The notes below the pieces were generated by a model, which was not told where the DNA came from, made no database searches, and saw only the letters and a list, made by a program, of their open reading frames with translations. A stretch of 64,000 nucleotides of DNA from Vibrio cholerae (GTDB taxonomy: Bacteria; Actinomycetota; Actinomycetes; Actinomycetales; Micrococcaceae), in NCBI GenBank assembly GCA_009728235.1, contig WNZI01000002.1:1-64000 (forward strand). The letters run 5' to 3'. The stretch's first letter is position 1. Every line of letters starts with the position of its first letter. A program made the translations under genes and the position numbers. Below are positions 16,248 through 25,196 of this stretch, in pieces.

Positions 16248-17222
16248 ATGCGCCGTATCAACGCCTTGGCCACACTCGTCCTAGCCACCACTCTTTCGCT
16301 CGTGGGATGTTCGCCGGACTCGACAAGCGATGATGCGCCGACCACCGGCAACAGCACGACGCCTTCGGCTACAGCAGAGAACACCCCAGAAACGTACGAG
16401 CTCGGCCAGAGCTTCACAGCGACAACCTCCTACGGAGCGACACTCACCGTTGAGATCCCCACGGCCGGACCGCCCGAAGTAGATCAGCTACGGAACGACC
16501 TGAAGATCGACCCTGTCAGTTACGCGAAGGTCGGCATCGATAACAGGCAAGGCACCGAAGACGTGTCCGTCTACCTCGTCACCGTCTACGACGAAGACGG
16601 TGCTGCCTATGAGTTCCAGGACCTGTCCGTCTATCACGTAGCTGATTGGGGCCCCGACTACACCGACGCCCTCGGCGGTGTCGAAGGCCAGTACGGGTAC
16701 ACGTTGGCCGACGGCACAGTGCTCGAGGAAAACGTTGGGGATGACCTGAGCAGGAAGTCCACCGACCTGCACAATCAGTACCTCAACGGCACAAACGCCT
16801 CGAAGCTCGAAGTCTCCGCTGGGTGGCTTGCCTCCACCACGACCGAGCTACCTGAACGCATCACTGGTATCACCATCCAGCCCTACGGCCTGAGCGAGGA
16901 CGTAGCCATGGAATCAGGTGGAACGATGCCCTCAGTGAAGGCCACTCCGGTCCCGACCGCCGGTCCGACAGTTCCACCGGCCCAGCCCACCAATCCTCCA
17001 AGCCAACCCACTCCTACTCCGACTGAGGACGCTCCTGAGGATACGAGTGCGGCTGAGAAGTTCACGTACGAGGAAGCCCTGGCAGCTCTCAACAACGGCA
17101 TGCCCTATTACGAAGCTTTCTGCCTTCGCTATGAGCCGACCACGGACGGAGGCAGGTCGCAGTGCGAAGGCATCGAGGCCGGCACCGTCGACCCTGTCAC
17201 CGGCGAGTACCTCGGAGGGTGA
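16248..17222 (+). CDS. Secreted lipoprotein with proline-rich linker, unknown function
   Basis: The 324-residue product has a classic lipoprotein signal (LSLVGC, lipidation at Cys21) and a Thr/Ser-rich spacer. A globular domain of about 140 residues follows (VSYAKVGIDNRQGTEDVSVY, then YVTLADGT-like strands), reminiscent of DUF4352-type immunoglobulin folds. A long Pro/Thr linker (about residues 228-268) leads to a C-terminal segment with two cysteines (EAFCLRYEP, SQCEGIEAG). The ATG at 16248 follows gaggaa. It is likely anchored outside the membrane. A related lipoprotein gene, frameshifted, follows directly. Confidence 0.75.
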   Translation: MRRINALATLVLATTLSLVGCSPDSTSDDAPTTGNSTTPSATAENTPETYELGQSFTATTSYGATLTVEIPTAGPPEVDQLRNDLKIDPVSYAKVGIDNRQGTEDVSVYLVTVYDEDGAAYEFQDLSVYHVADWGPDYTDALGGVEGQYGYTLADGTVLEENVGDDLSRKSTDLHNQYLNGTNASKLEVSAGWLASTTTELPERITGITIQPYGLSEDVAMESGGTMPSVKATPVPTAGPTVPPAQPTNPPSQPTPTPTEDAPEDTSAAEKFTYEEALAALNNGMPYYEAFCLRYEPTTDGGRSQCEGIEAGTVDPVTGEYLGG

Positions 17223-17393
17223 GTCCGCCATCAGGCACTCGTACCGATATTCTCGGGAGTAGCAACTGGTGATGGGGCGCCTGTTACTTCTCACAGGAGG
17301 AGTGGAACACGTTCTCAGCTGTTACTGAATTCGCTCCCATCGCACTGGTACTGACGTGCCGGATGCCCTGCATCTCTTTCTCTTAGGACAACT

Positions 17394-18049
17394 GTGAAGA
17401 ACGCGTTTGCCTCCACCCTTGCCATTGCGGCATTGCTGTTGACGGGCTGTAGTTCCGCTGACACCGACCCGTCATCGGCTGATTCCGAGGAAGCGACGCC
17501 GGAACGTACCGTGTCTGTGGCGGCGGCCTCCCCCAGCGCAAAACCCGAGGAGAACGCCTCTGCTGCCCCGACCCCGAACAGGAATGAGCGCGGCGACATC
17601 GTCAAAGCGATCGGTGAGAACGGGGGATGGAAAGCCGTCCGGATGATCCCAACGTCATCAACTTCAAGGTCACCTCCATTACCCCGGCCGTTTGCGATAA
17701 CCCGTATCCAGGAGAAGCCAATGGCATCCCCATGGCGGTGACACTCGAGATCGAGACTACGCCTGACTTTGAAGGACTGCTCAGCGTCAACGGTGTTCCC
17801 GGCCAGGTCAGTTTCAGCCCCTACTACTGGAAGGGCTACGCGGACAACGGAACGCGGATGAATACCGTCGACTCCAGCATTAACCGCACCTGCCTGGCCA
17901 ACGAAGCGCTGCTGCTTCCGGACTACATTGGCAAGGGCGAGAAGCTCAACGGGCAGATCATTCTCGACGTCACCACCCCAACTGGCACACTCTCCTACTC
18001 CCCCGATGGTGGGAGTGGTTGGGTTTGGGAGTACCCCTCTGCCGGCTGA
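17394..18049 (+). pseudogene. Lipoprotein gene with a frameshift
   Basis: The 5' part begins at GTG 17394 with a lipoprotein signal (IAALLLTGC) and a Ser/Ala-rich spacer, and reaches NERGDIVKAIGENGG. The globular part continues in another frame from about 17627: DPNVINFKVTSITPAVCDNP, then GQVSFSPYYWKGYADNGTRM, and on to the stop at 18049. The switch falls at the run gggggatgg (about 17620-17628), and one missing base would restore a single protein of about 218 residues. I cannot tell a sequencing error from a real mutation. The product would be an extracytoplasmic lipoprotein of unknown function, paired with the preceding one. Confidence 0.7.
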
Positions 18050-18597
18050 ACCCTGCTAGCAGATATCAGGATCCGCGCACGCCCGGCCCTGCACCAGCTG
18101 AGCATTACCCGAAGGAACAATCGGTAGATTACTCGAGCAGAGGATTGAGTGAAGCTAGCGGCTCTCTTACGTCTGACAGTGGGATGGAGCCGCTCAGGGG
18201 CCGCAGGAACGATGTGCAACGCACGTGCCCTGCCAGCCCTGCCAAGCCCCGAGTCGATCCAGGGCATCCAGTCTGTCCTGGACAGAGGTTGCCAGCATCG
18301 TTCTGCCGGCGCTGGCAACCTCACCCACCGATACGACACCCGAACCTGTCTCCGTGATTCTGCGATGTCAGGCCCTTGCGCGGGGCGACGTCGTCGTAGT
18401 GCTTCCTTCACAACCCTTCCCGGGGCGGCCGACTGAACCGGCCGATACGATCGGGGGCAGGCCGGACGTGGATCAGCAGACACCGGCCAGACCAGGTCGC
18501 ATTCGTCGGCGCTAGAAACGAACTTCCTGTAGTGCGGTGGAGGATCCTCCGTACCAGGGGTGTGAGGTCAGTCCGAGAGTGACTGGTTGCTCCGAGC
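18050..18597. other. Intergenic region holding a structured repeat
   Basis: Apart from the two-hairpin element at 18157-18240, this 548-base gap has no convincing gene. Long frames here do not match any family and are GC-rich chance frames. The last bases precede the stop of the azoreductase gene on the other strand. Confidence 0.4.
18157..18240. repeat. Two-hairpin intergenic repeat, copy A
   Basis: Hairpin 1 pairs AGCGGCT (18157-18163) with AGCCGCT (18188-18194). Hairpin 2 pairs AGGGGCCGCAGG (18196-18207) with CCTGCCAGCCCT (18229-18240), with three mismatches. About 75% of this segment matches, base for base, the reverse complement of 34116-34196. The conserved loop sequence GTCTGACAGTGGG is in hairpin 1 and AACGATGTGCAACGC in hairpin 2. 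It may be a dispersed extragenic repeat or a structured RNA; the active strand is unknown. Confidence 0.6.
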
Positions 18598-19251
18598 TCA
18601 CGTTACCTGCGGCGCACGAACGAGTCCGCGCCCGTGGAGGGTGGCCTGGTCTTCAGCGAGCTTTCTCAGTTCGTCGGCGAGTTCGGTGAACTGGTCGAGG
18701 GCGGGGTTCACGCCGACGAGCGTGAACTCTCGAGTCACCACTTCGAGGTCGAGCTGCCAGACGTCTTCGAGGATTCGCCGCATCCAGGCAGTAGCGTGGT
18801 CCCAGCCCTCCTTGGGCGTACCAGCGGAGTAGTTACCCCCTTGCACCGTCACCAGCACGGCAGGCTTGCCTAAAGTTGCCGGAATTGCGCCCGGAGCCAT
18901 GCGTGGGTCAGTCAGCACCAGGTCGACGTAGGACTTGAAGTGCTGGGAGACACCGAAGTTGTAAAGTGGCACGGCGAAAAGGAGCGCGTCGGCCGCCGAA
19001 AGTTCGTCGGTCAGTTCGCGCGCTAGATCAGCCGCCGCCGACTGGCCCGGTGTGCGCGCGGATTCAGGTGTCATCGACGCAGCTACGGCGTCGGCCCACA
19101 TCGTGGCGGGCAGGGGTTCCACTCCGATGTGACGCCGAGTGATTACAGCCTCGGGGTGAGCGGTACTCCACTCGCCCTCGACGATGTCGCCCAACGCGCG
19201 GCTTGTGGAACCCTCTGTGCGGATACTGGCATCAAGACGGAACAGGGACAT
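18598..19251 (-). CDS. FMN-dependent NADH-azoreductase / NAD(P)H quinone reductase
   Basis: The 217-residue flavodoxin-fold protein has the AzoR features: N-terminal FRLDASIRTEGSTSR phosphate-binding loop, PLYNFGVSQHFKSYVDL (flavin contact and dimer region) and TVQGGNYSAG before the last helix. It would reduce azo dyes or quinones with NADH through FMN. The ATG at 19251 has an upstream aagga. It is divergent from an HxlR-type regulator; the 124-base gap between them contains dyads of GTTAC/GTAAC. HxlR partners often sense quinones or electrophiles, which suits this enzyme. Confidence 0.87.
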   Translation of the reverse strand: MSLFRLDASIRTEGSTSRALGDIVEGEWSTAHPEAVITRRHIGVEPLPATMWADAVAASMTPESARTPGQSAAADLARELTDELSAADALLFAVPLYNFGVSQHFKSYVDLVLTDPRMAPGAIPATLGKPAVLVTVQGGNYSAGTPKEGWDHATAWMRRILEDVWQLDLEVVTREFTLVGVNPALDQFTELADELRKLAEDQATLHGRGLVRAPQVT

Positions 19252-19291
19252 GACACTCCTTCGATCGCTCGCGGGTCGACGACCCGCTTAT

Positions 19292-19361
19292 AGTTACGAT
19301 CAGTAACTCAACCCGGCAGGGTCCCGTTACCGCAAACGACGCCCTGTTACCAGGGAGTAAC
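19292..19361. promoter_or_regulatory. GTTAC/GTAAC dyads, likely HxlR operators
   Basis: AGTTAC-N5-GTAACT at 19292-19308 is a perfect dyad. GTTAC-N6-GTAAC at 19346-19361 is a second, and a lone GTTAC lies at 19326-19330. They occupy the divergent promoter between the azoreductase and the HxlR gene. Repeats of one half-site in a shared promoter are typical of autoregulated local regulators. Confidence 0.6.
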
Positions 19362-19375
19362 CAAGAGGAGAGCGG

Positions 19376-19822
19376 ATGACTCAACAGGCGAACATCGATG
19401 CCCTTCAGGCTCGGCTCATCGAGTCCATGCCGACAATGGCCCAGCTCTGCACAAGCGACGACCCGGACTTGTTCCGGTCTCTGCTCTCCCGCATCGGCGA
19501 CAAGTGGACTCTGCTGGTAATCGGCGTGCTCGGTGACGAACGAAAAAGGTTCACCGAACTTTCCGAGATGATTCCGGGCATCTCGCGCCGGATGCTCACC
19601 GTCACCCTGCGTTCGCTCGAGCGTGACGGCCTCGTCTCGCGGACCGTCTTCGCGGAGGTGCCGCCGCGGGTCGAATACGAAATTACTGCTCTTGGCAGCT
19701 CCCTCCAGACCATGGTGCTCACATTCGGCAAGTGGGTCAGTGAGCACCAACACACCGTCATGAACAACCGACAAGCCTTCGATGGCGCCTTGGAAAGCAG
19801 AGCAGACGTCGCTTCCGACTAG
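19376..19822 (+). CDS. HxlR-family transcriptional regulator
   Basis: The 148-residue protein has the HxlR winged helix: GDKWTLLVIGVLGDERKRFT, EMIPGISRRMLTVTLRSLER, DGLVSRTVF and PPRVEYEITALG. The N-terminal 35 residues (MTQQANIDALQARLIESM) form an extra helix before the domain, with one cysteine (LCTSDD) that could serve redox sensing. The ATG at 19376 follows gaggagag. It is divergent from the azoreductase gene and most likely controls it and itself through the dyads at 19292-19361. Confidence 0.92.
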   Translation: MTQQANIDALQARLIESMPTMAQLCTSDDPDLFRSLLSRIGDKWTLLVIGVLGDERKRFTELSEMIPGISRRMLTVTLRSLERDGLVSRTVFAEVPPRVEYEITALGSSLQTMVLTFGKWVSEHQHTVMNNRQAFDGALESRADVASD

Positions 19823-19865
19823 GAACAGGCGTGTCGCTGCTTTGCGGGAGGAGCTCCACGCTCCC

Positions 19866-20840
19866 CTATAGAGAACCCGTCAGAGGACGTCCGTCAGGCC
19901 ATCCTCCTGATTCAGGCGGTTCTTCAGTATTCTCGCCGTCCGCGCCAGGAGGCGCAGCAAGGTTTTGGAGGGTGCTGACGACTCTCTGAACGGCCGTTCG
20001 GTGCAGGCTCTCGGGGCGGCAGAGGATGTCGACGCGCCTGCTGAGGTGTACATCGCGTAGTGGTTTGAGGACCAGGCGGCTGCCGGGTTGAGGCGCCGCG
20101 GTGTAGCGGGGCATGAGCGCGACGACGGAACTGTCCGCGATGATCGCGGCGGCGACGAAGAACTCGTTGATCCGATGGGTGATCGTCAGCGGTTTCCCTG
20201 CATGCACGGCGACGCTGTGCAGGGCGGATGCCAGGGGGAATCCGTCCTGCACGGACACCCATTCCTCACCCATGAGCTCCGCGACACCGACGCTGGATTG
20301 ACCAGCTAAAGGGTGATGATCCGACATGGCGACATCCAGGGGTTCACTCACCAGAGGTATCACTGTCAGGGACGACGGCCAGGCCGGGCTGTGCTCGAGG
20401 CGGTGCGCGACCACGAGGTCGAAGTCAGCAGTGAGAGCAGGAAAAGCATCTTGCCCCACGTCCCGGTCGTGACAGATGAGACTCGGACTCCCCTCAGCTG
20501 CGAGCTTCCCCAGGAGTGGGCCGAAGTAGGTCAGGCCGGCGCTGTTGAACGCGGAGATCGTCACTGTCGCAGTCGGGTCCTGCACGTACCGGCTCACGGC
20601 CTGCTCGGCGGAACTCATAGCAACACTGATCTGCGTGGCGGCGTCGGCCAGCGCCTGACCGGCACCGGTCAGGACCAGGTTCCGGCCTCTGCGTTCCGTC
20701 AGGGGCACCTCGACCCGGCGCTGCAACGCGGTGAGCTGCTGGGACACGGCAGACGGCGAAACGTGGAATGCCCGCGCAACTGCAGCCAGACTCCCGCGTT
20801 CCCCCAACTCCCTGAGCAGCCGTAACTGATGCACATCCAT
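19866..20840 (-). CDS. LysR-family transcriptional regulator
   Basis: The 324-residue regulator starts MDVHQLRLLRELGERGSLA, the standard LysR helix-turn-helix with AVARAFHVSPSAVSQQL. An effector domain follows from about residue 90 to 295. The C-terminal 25 residues are acidic and proline-rich (ENTEEPPESGGWPDG) and unlike the family core. An imperfect dyad sits directly before its start codon (20841-20863). It is divergent from a drug/metabolite transporter gene, its probable target. The effector is unknown. Confidence 0.92.
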   Translation of the reverse strand: MDVHQLRLLRELGERGSLAAVARAFHVSPSAVSQQLTALQRRVEVPLTERRGRNLVLTGAGQALADAATQISVAMSSAEQAVSRYVQDPTATVTISAFNSAGLTYFGPLLGKLAAEGSPSLICHDRDVGQDAFPALTADFDLVVAHRLEHSPAWPSSLTVIPLVSEPLDVAMSDHHPLAGQSSVGVAELMGEEWVSVQDGFPLASALHSVAVHAGKPLTITHRINEFFVAAAIIADSSVVALMPRYTAAPQPGSRLVLKPLRDVHLSRRVDILCRPESLHRTAVQRVVSTLQNLAAPPGADGENTEEPPESGGWPDGRPLTGSL

Positions 20841-20863
20841 AAGTGGATGCTAAACCATCACTT
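20841..20863. promoter_or_regulatory. Dyad between LysR and EamA genes
   Basis: AAGTGGATG (20841-20849) faces CATCACTT (20856-20863), an interrupted palindrome differing by one inserted G. It abuts the LysR start codon in the divergent promoter, the normal place for LysR autoregulation and for activation of the divergent gene. Confidence 0.4.
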
Positions 20864-20912
20864 CACCAAATGCCCTCTCGTCTAACCAACCAGGACGCCT
20901 CACACTCGAGGA

Positions 20913-21919
20913 GTGCCCTCACCCCTTTCAGCCCTGACCCGACCGGACTCCTTCGACCGCCGTGGAAAACAGGGCGGGCATGGTTCCTTCCTCTCCTTCC
21001 TCATCGCACGACGCGTCGACGTCCTCCTCCTGCTGGTCGCCGTGGTGTGGGGTAGCAGCTACCTGGCAGCGAAAACCCTTACCGATACCGTCGGCGTCAC
21101 CGTGATCCTCTCCCTACGGTTCCTCATCACCACCGCTGCGCTGATCGTCATCGCGCTGATCTGGAACAGGCACAAAGTAGGCCTACGGGAAAGTATCGTC
21201 GGCGTCGTACTCGGCCTCACCCAGGCAGCCGTGCTTATCCTGGAAACCCACGGGATCGCCGGCACCAGTGCCACGAACGCCGGCTTGATCATCAGCCTCG
21301 TCGTCGTCTTCACCCCGGTCGCTGAAAGCATCGCCTTCCGGGTGAAACCACCTCGCATGGTGCTCGGCGCCGGCGTCATCGCCGTTGTCGGGGTGTGTCT
21401 CCTCGTCTCCGAAGACGGCTCGCGACCCCAACCCCGGGCGACACTCTGATGCTCGCCGCCGCGATCGTCCGCGCCATCCACGTCACCGCCGTCTCCGGAC
21501 TCACCCGAGGACGGGACTACAGTCCGTTGATCCTGACACTGGTACAAAGCACTGTGTGCGCCGTCGTCTACACCGCCGCAGACCACACCGGCGTTCTCGA
21601 CGCCATCAGAACCTTCGATACGGCACAGTGGCTCGGCGTCCTCTACCTGGGCCTGACCTGCAGCGTCTTCGCGTTCCTCGTCCAGACCTGGGCCATCCAG
21701 CAAACCTCCGCCTCCCGTGCCAGCCTCCTCATGGGCACCGAACCCATCTGGGCCGTCCTCATCGGACTCACCATCGGACAAGACACCCTCGCCCTCATCG
21801 GACTCATCGGCGCAGCACTCATCATGACCGGCACATACCTCGGACTACGAGCCGAAACCCGCCACCGAAACCAACAAGAACCCTCACTCCTGCACCCAAC
21901 CCACACAACCCTCCCGTGA
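20913..21919 (+). pseudogene. EamA/DMT-family transporter with a frameshift
   Basis: The first frame from GTG 20913 covers helices 1-5 of a ten-helix DMT transporter (LLLLVAVVWGSSYLAAKTLT, then VVVFTPVAESIAFRVKPP) and ends in a wrong-frame tail at 21449. The second frame resumes with TPTPGDTLMLAAAIVRAIHV and covers the other half, with the typical YLGLTCSVFAFLVQTWAIQ and SLLMGTEPIWAVLIG helices, to 21919. One base lost in the C-rich run near 21425-21440 would explain the switch. The intact protein would be about 335 residues, a probable metabolite exporter controlled by the divergent LysR protein. A sequence error is as likely as a true pseudogene. Confidence 0.8.
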
Positions 21920-21929
21920 GAAGGAACCA

Positions 21930-22484
21930 TCACGCACGCAGGAAAAACCCCCAGCGGGCGGCGGGGACAGCTTCCAGGTCCGGCGTGGGGTCAGTGCGCA
22001 GCCGAGCGTGGGTTTCTACGTCGAACCGTTCGGCGCCGTACTGCAGCTTCTGGCGCTCGAGGCCTTCCGCAATGAAGCCAGCACGAGTAGCCACTGCGCA
22101 GGAAGCGGGATTGTTGACCCGGTGTCCGAGCTCGAGGCGGAACAAGCCGTCCTCGAAGGCGTGGATGGCTACCGTGTCCAGGGCACGAGAGGCGTAGCCG
22201 TGACCGCGAGCTGCCGAGGCGAGCCAGTAGTAAGCCCAGGCGGTTGCATGGGTCCGTTCGATGGCTGAGATTCCGGCGTTGCCAACGGCCAGATCGTCGA
22301 TCGTGATGGCCCAGTTGCGCGACGATTCCGTGAATGCGAGGCCTTCACGGATGAAGTTACGCGTCAGATCGAGCGTCGAAAGGTCAGCACCACCGAACTG
22401 AGCATGTAGATCCACGTTCTTCTCGTACGCAGCCAGTAGGGCGGGTGCGTCCTCCGGCGTCCAGAGGCGCAACGTGATGGTCAT
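21930..22484 (-). CDS. GNAT acetyltransferase, RimJ/RimL type
   Basis: The 184-residue enzyme begins MTITLRLWTPEDAPALLAAY and has the RimJ/L features: WAITIDDLAVGNAGI, then AYYWLASAARGHGYASRALD, with the acetyl-CoA loop RGHGYA, and LGHRVNNPASCAVATRAGF, ending EGLERQKLQYGAERFDVE. Such enzymes acetylate protein N-termini, amino acids or drugs. I used the ATG at 22484; the longer frame to 22715 is not supported. It is convergent with the EamA gene and divergent from the HTH gene. Confidence 0.88.
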   Translation of the reverse strand: MTITLRLWTPEDAPALLAAYEKNVDLHAQFGGADLSTLDLTRNFIREGLAFTESSRNWAITIDDLAVGNAGISAIERTHATAWAYYWLASAARGHGYASRALDTVAIHAFEDGLFRLELGHRVNNPASCAVATRAGFIAEGLERQKLQYGAERFDVETHARLRTDPTPDLEAVPAARWGFFLRA

Positions 22485-22639
22485 GGCTCTATTGTGCCGA
22501 ATGCATGGACAACGATCGATGGACGAGGCAGATCTGTCCGCCCGTTCGGCGACGGTTTCGGACGGGAACCGCTGATACGAGTTGACAGGACGAGCAACGT
22601 AGGTTGACGGCGGCGGAGGTAGCAACCAAAGTTGACACC

Positions 22640-22885
22640 ATGGAATCGTCGCGGATCGCAGATGTCGCAGCGGATACGTCCGATCCGCGCGCCGGCCTGC
22701 GTGCGGTGGCATCACTACGGGTTCTCGCAGATTCGTTGGAACTTCGTCAGGTGGAGGCAGCTCTCCGCTCGGGAATGAACTGGCAGATTATCGCCGATGC
22801 GCTGGGCGTAACACGCCAGGCAGTCCACAAGAAGTATTCAAAGCGCGTTGATCCTTCACTTCTTTTCACCAGGAGTCGAAAATGA
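22640..22885 (+). CDS. Small helix-turn-helix protein paired with Clp-N protein
   Basis: The 81-residue protein is mostly helical and carries a clear HTH near its end: VEAALRSGMNWQIIADALGV, TRQAVHKKYSKR. It resembles the small HTH partners often found upstream of Clp-N-domain genes in actinobacteria. The ATG at 22640 (MESSRIADVAADTSD) is the likely start; a TTG at 22604 would add 12 residues. It overlaps the next gene by four bases (ATGA), so the two proteins probably act together, perhaps as an autoregulated pair. Confidence 0.75.
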   Translation: MESSRIADVAADTSDPRAGLRAVASLRVLADSLELRQVEAALRSGMNWQIIADALGVTRQAVHKKYSKRVDPSLLFTRSRK

Positions 22886-23973
22886 GCAGATTCACCCGAT
22901 ATGCAACGACCAGTCAGACGTTGTCGCTGGTCGCAATGGAAGAGGCATCCCGGAGGGGGCTGCGAGAGGCGGACCTCGCGGATCTGTTGCTCGCCCTGAC
23001 GCTCAGCGATCAGCCCGCCGGCCGAGTTCTTCGTGAGCTGGGCATCACCATCGATGCGGGACGTGCCGCTGTGGAGGCGTACCACAATGACCAGATGGCG
23101 TCCCTAGGCATCACCACATCCCTGCCGCCGGCCGGGAACATCGTCTTCCACGAGACCGGCGGATACGAGTGGTCGAAACGTGCGTTGGATGTCATTCGGA
23201 GCGCCGGCAGGAAGGGCCGGACTGCTGATGCTACCGCCGTTCTGCGTGAACTACTCGACGAGCCAAGCGGAGTGGTGACGGACCTGCTAGTACAACTCGA
23301 CACATCACCAACCAAAGTCCTCGCCGGACTCGATTCGATACCAGCAGCAGCAGCGAAGAGAACGTCACCTCCGCATCGGCGGGGTGAGCTCAGAGGCGTC
23401 AGCGAAGCCTTCATCCCTGCTCCGGTTCAAAGCGTCTGGGCGCTCCTGTCACACCCGGGCCGTGTCCCGGAGTGGGAACCATCCATCGAGGCCGTCGAGA
23501 CCTCCGACACGAGTACCACCCATCAGGTTCCTACAACACACTCGACTCCTACGACAGAAGACGCAGGACAGGCCAACGATAAGCCAGAGGTGGGTGGAAC
23601 GTGAATCGCCCATGCGCGAACGACCCATCCGAACGGGAAACCGCTGAAGGTGCATGACAAGTTCCGCCGTCGAGCTCTCGAACTACTGCAGGCAGCCCCA
23701 CAAGCTCGGATCGTTTGGCGCTTCAGCTACCCGGATGCGACCACCAGCCCGTCGGTGATGACTTCCTTCGACCTCGCCGCGATCACGGGTGGAACGCAAC
23801 TGACCATCACCATGACCTTGGCGCGATTGCCCGGCAGGCGAGCCCTCCTGAGCCTGGCCCTGCTACCCGTCCGACGATTCCTCGTGTGGATCAGACTCAA
23901 CCAGATCAGCGGATCCATCAGCCGCACCTTCCGCCAGACCCGAACACCTCGAGACAGCACAGACAGGATGTGA
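22882..23973 (+). pseudogene. Clp-N / SRPBCC two-domain protein with in-frame TGA
   Basis: Residues 1-140 form a Clp N-terminal double repeat (LSLVAMEEASRRGLREADLA, LLLALTLSDQPAGRVL; then WSKRALDVIRSAGRKGRTAD). After a linker, an SRPBCC/polyketide-cyclase domain starts at SEAFIPAPVQSVWALLSHPG. A TGA at 23602-23604 interrupts it, but the same frame continues with family-like sequence (IAHARTTHPNGKPLKVHDKF, RIVWRFSYPD) to 23973. TGG (Trp) to TGA by one base would explain it. The N-terminal 240 residues could still be made. The family is thought to bind damaged or unfolded proteins or ligands; the exact role is unknown. Confidence 0.75.
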
Positions 23974-24073
23974 CAATCACGACACGAGCCCAGCGTTAGC
24001 TGCTAATCGCTCCCAGCGTCGCGCTGAGAGATCGCTTATTGCAAACATCGATTCACCGAGTTCTACGCACAGA

Positions 24074-24457
24074 TCAGCGGAAGTCGGCAACCTGCCTCTC
24101 GAGCGGGACGGTACCCTCCACGACGACGTCGCCGGTGTGCTCGGTAGTGACGGTTTCGATCAGGACGATCTCGACCTCCTCGTCCGCGATCGGATTGTGC
24201 TGAACTCCGCGGGGAACGACATAGAACTGGCCCGGCGTGAGCACGACCTCCTCATCATCGGACAGCTGGATGCGTAAGCGACCGGAGATGACGAGGAACA
24301 TCTCATCCTCCGCGTCGTGGGCGTGCCAGACCAGCTCACCGAGCAGCTTCGCGACCTTCACGTACTGATCATTCACGCGCCCGACAACCCGTGGGGTCCA
24401 GTGACCGTTCACTCGCCTGAGCTCAGCGGCGACATCAATTCCGTGGAGAGAAGTCAT
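24074..24457 (-). CDS. Small single-domain cupin
   Basis: The 127-residue protein is a single cupin barrel. Motif 1 is GELVWHAHDAEDEMFLVISG, with metal ligands H-x-H and E, and motif 2 includes PGQFYVVPRGVQHNPIA with the last histidine. The metal site therefore looks complete. The start is ATG 24457 (MTSLHGID); the upstream extension to 24484 is not needed. It has no operon partner. Such small cupins act as sugar or polyketide isomerases, dioxygenases or binding proteins, and the substrate cannot be inferred. Confidence 0.82.
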   Translation of the reverse strand: MTSLHGIDVAAELRRVNGHWTPRVVGRVNDQYVKVAKLLGELVWHAHDAEDEMFLVISGRLRIQLSDDEEVVLTPGQFYVVPRGVQHNPIADEEVEIVLIETVTTEHTGDVVVEGTVPLERQVADFR

Positions 24458-24633
24458 GTGTCCATCATCGGCCCCACGACGCACGTACGGCGAGTCGAAC
24501 GCACCGACGATAGAAGCTCGCTCCTTCTACCAAGCAAAGATCGAACAACCCCGAACGACGTGCGACGTTCTTGTACTCGTAGTGCGAGCTGCGAAGAAGA
24601 CCGTCAAGCCCCGCGCAAGGTGTTCGGAACGGC

Positions 24634-25122
24634 CTAGGGAGCTGATCGAGGCGGCAAGAGGGCCACGCACTCACTTCGGAGCGGTGTGAGAATCGCCTCG
24701 GCAAGGTCCTCCAGCTGTTCGAGCTGCCGGTTCTCGAGGAGGTCGAACACCTTGGCACGGACTTCCGCGACGTAACCAGGCTCCACCTCAACCAGAAGGC
24801 GCGCCCCGGATTGCGTCAGCCTCGCCAAGGTCCTCCGCGCGTCCGTCGGGTCTGTGCTACGCGCCAGGAGGCCCCGTTTCTCCAACCGGCCGACGATCCG
24901 CGACAGGTGCGACGGCGTCACGCTGGCGGTGGCGGCCAGACGGCTCATGTGGATCTCGCGATCCTCACCGAGCGACAGACAGCGCAGCACCCCGTACTCG
25001 GCGTGACTCAGATCTGCGGACCGCTCCAGGTAGGCATCCAACTCCGCGGGTAGCCACATCATCACGCCCACCAGCAACGCCCAGGTCCGGTCCTGCTGTG
25101 GGGAGAGGTGATCGGTGGACAT
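24634..25122 (-). CDS. MarR-family transcriptional regulator
   Basis: The 162-residue protein has the MarR layout: helices YLERSADLSHAEYGVLRCLS, HTH SRLAATASVTPSHLSRIVGR, wing LEKRGLLARSTDPTDARRTL and a long C-terminal helix pair. The ATG at 25122 (MSTDHLSPQQD) is the natural start; the upstream extension to 25185 would cross the promoter. It is divergent from an NADPH:quinone-type oxidoreductase, with a perfect 18-bp palindrome between them. Repression of the oxidoreductase by this protein is the obvious model. Confidence 0.92.
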   Translation of the reverse strand: MSTDHLSPQQDRTWALLVGVMMWLPAELDAYLERSADLSHAEYGVLRCLSLGEDREIHMSRLAATASVTPSHLSRIVGRLEKRGLLARSTDPTDARRTLARLTQSGARLLVEVEPGYVAEVRAKVFDLLENRQLEQLEDLAEAILTPLRSECVALLPPRSAP

Positions 25123-25178
25123 GCTCAGAGGATACCGTTCCTTGTCGCAGAAACTAATCTGGAGTAGCGTTCCTTTCC

Positions 25179-25196
25179 GCGGCAAGTACTTGCCGC
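25179..25196. promoter_or_regulatory. Perfect 18-bp palindrome, likely MarR operator
   Basis: GCGGCAAGTACTTGCCGC is a perfect 18-bp palindrome in the 102-base divergent promoter between the MarR gene and the oxidoreductase gene. It lies 29 bases before the oxidoreductase start codon, the expected place for a MarR dimer to block transcription. Confidence 0.75.

Noticed and set aside
23605-23973. Independent small gene starting at 23650
   Set aside because: It is in the same frame as the Clp-N/SRPBCC gene and supplies the rest of the SRPBCC domain, so it is the interrupted 3' part.
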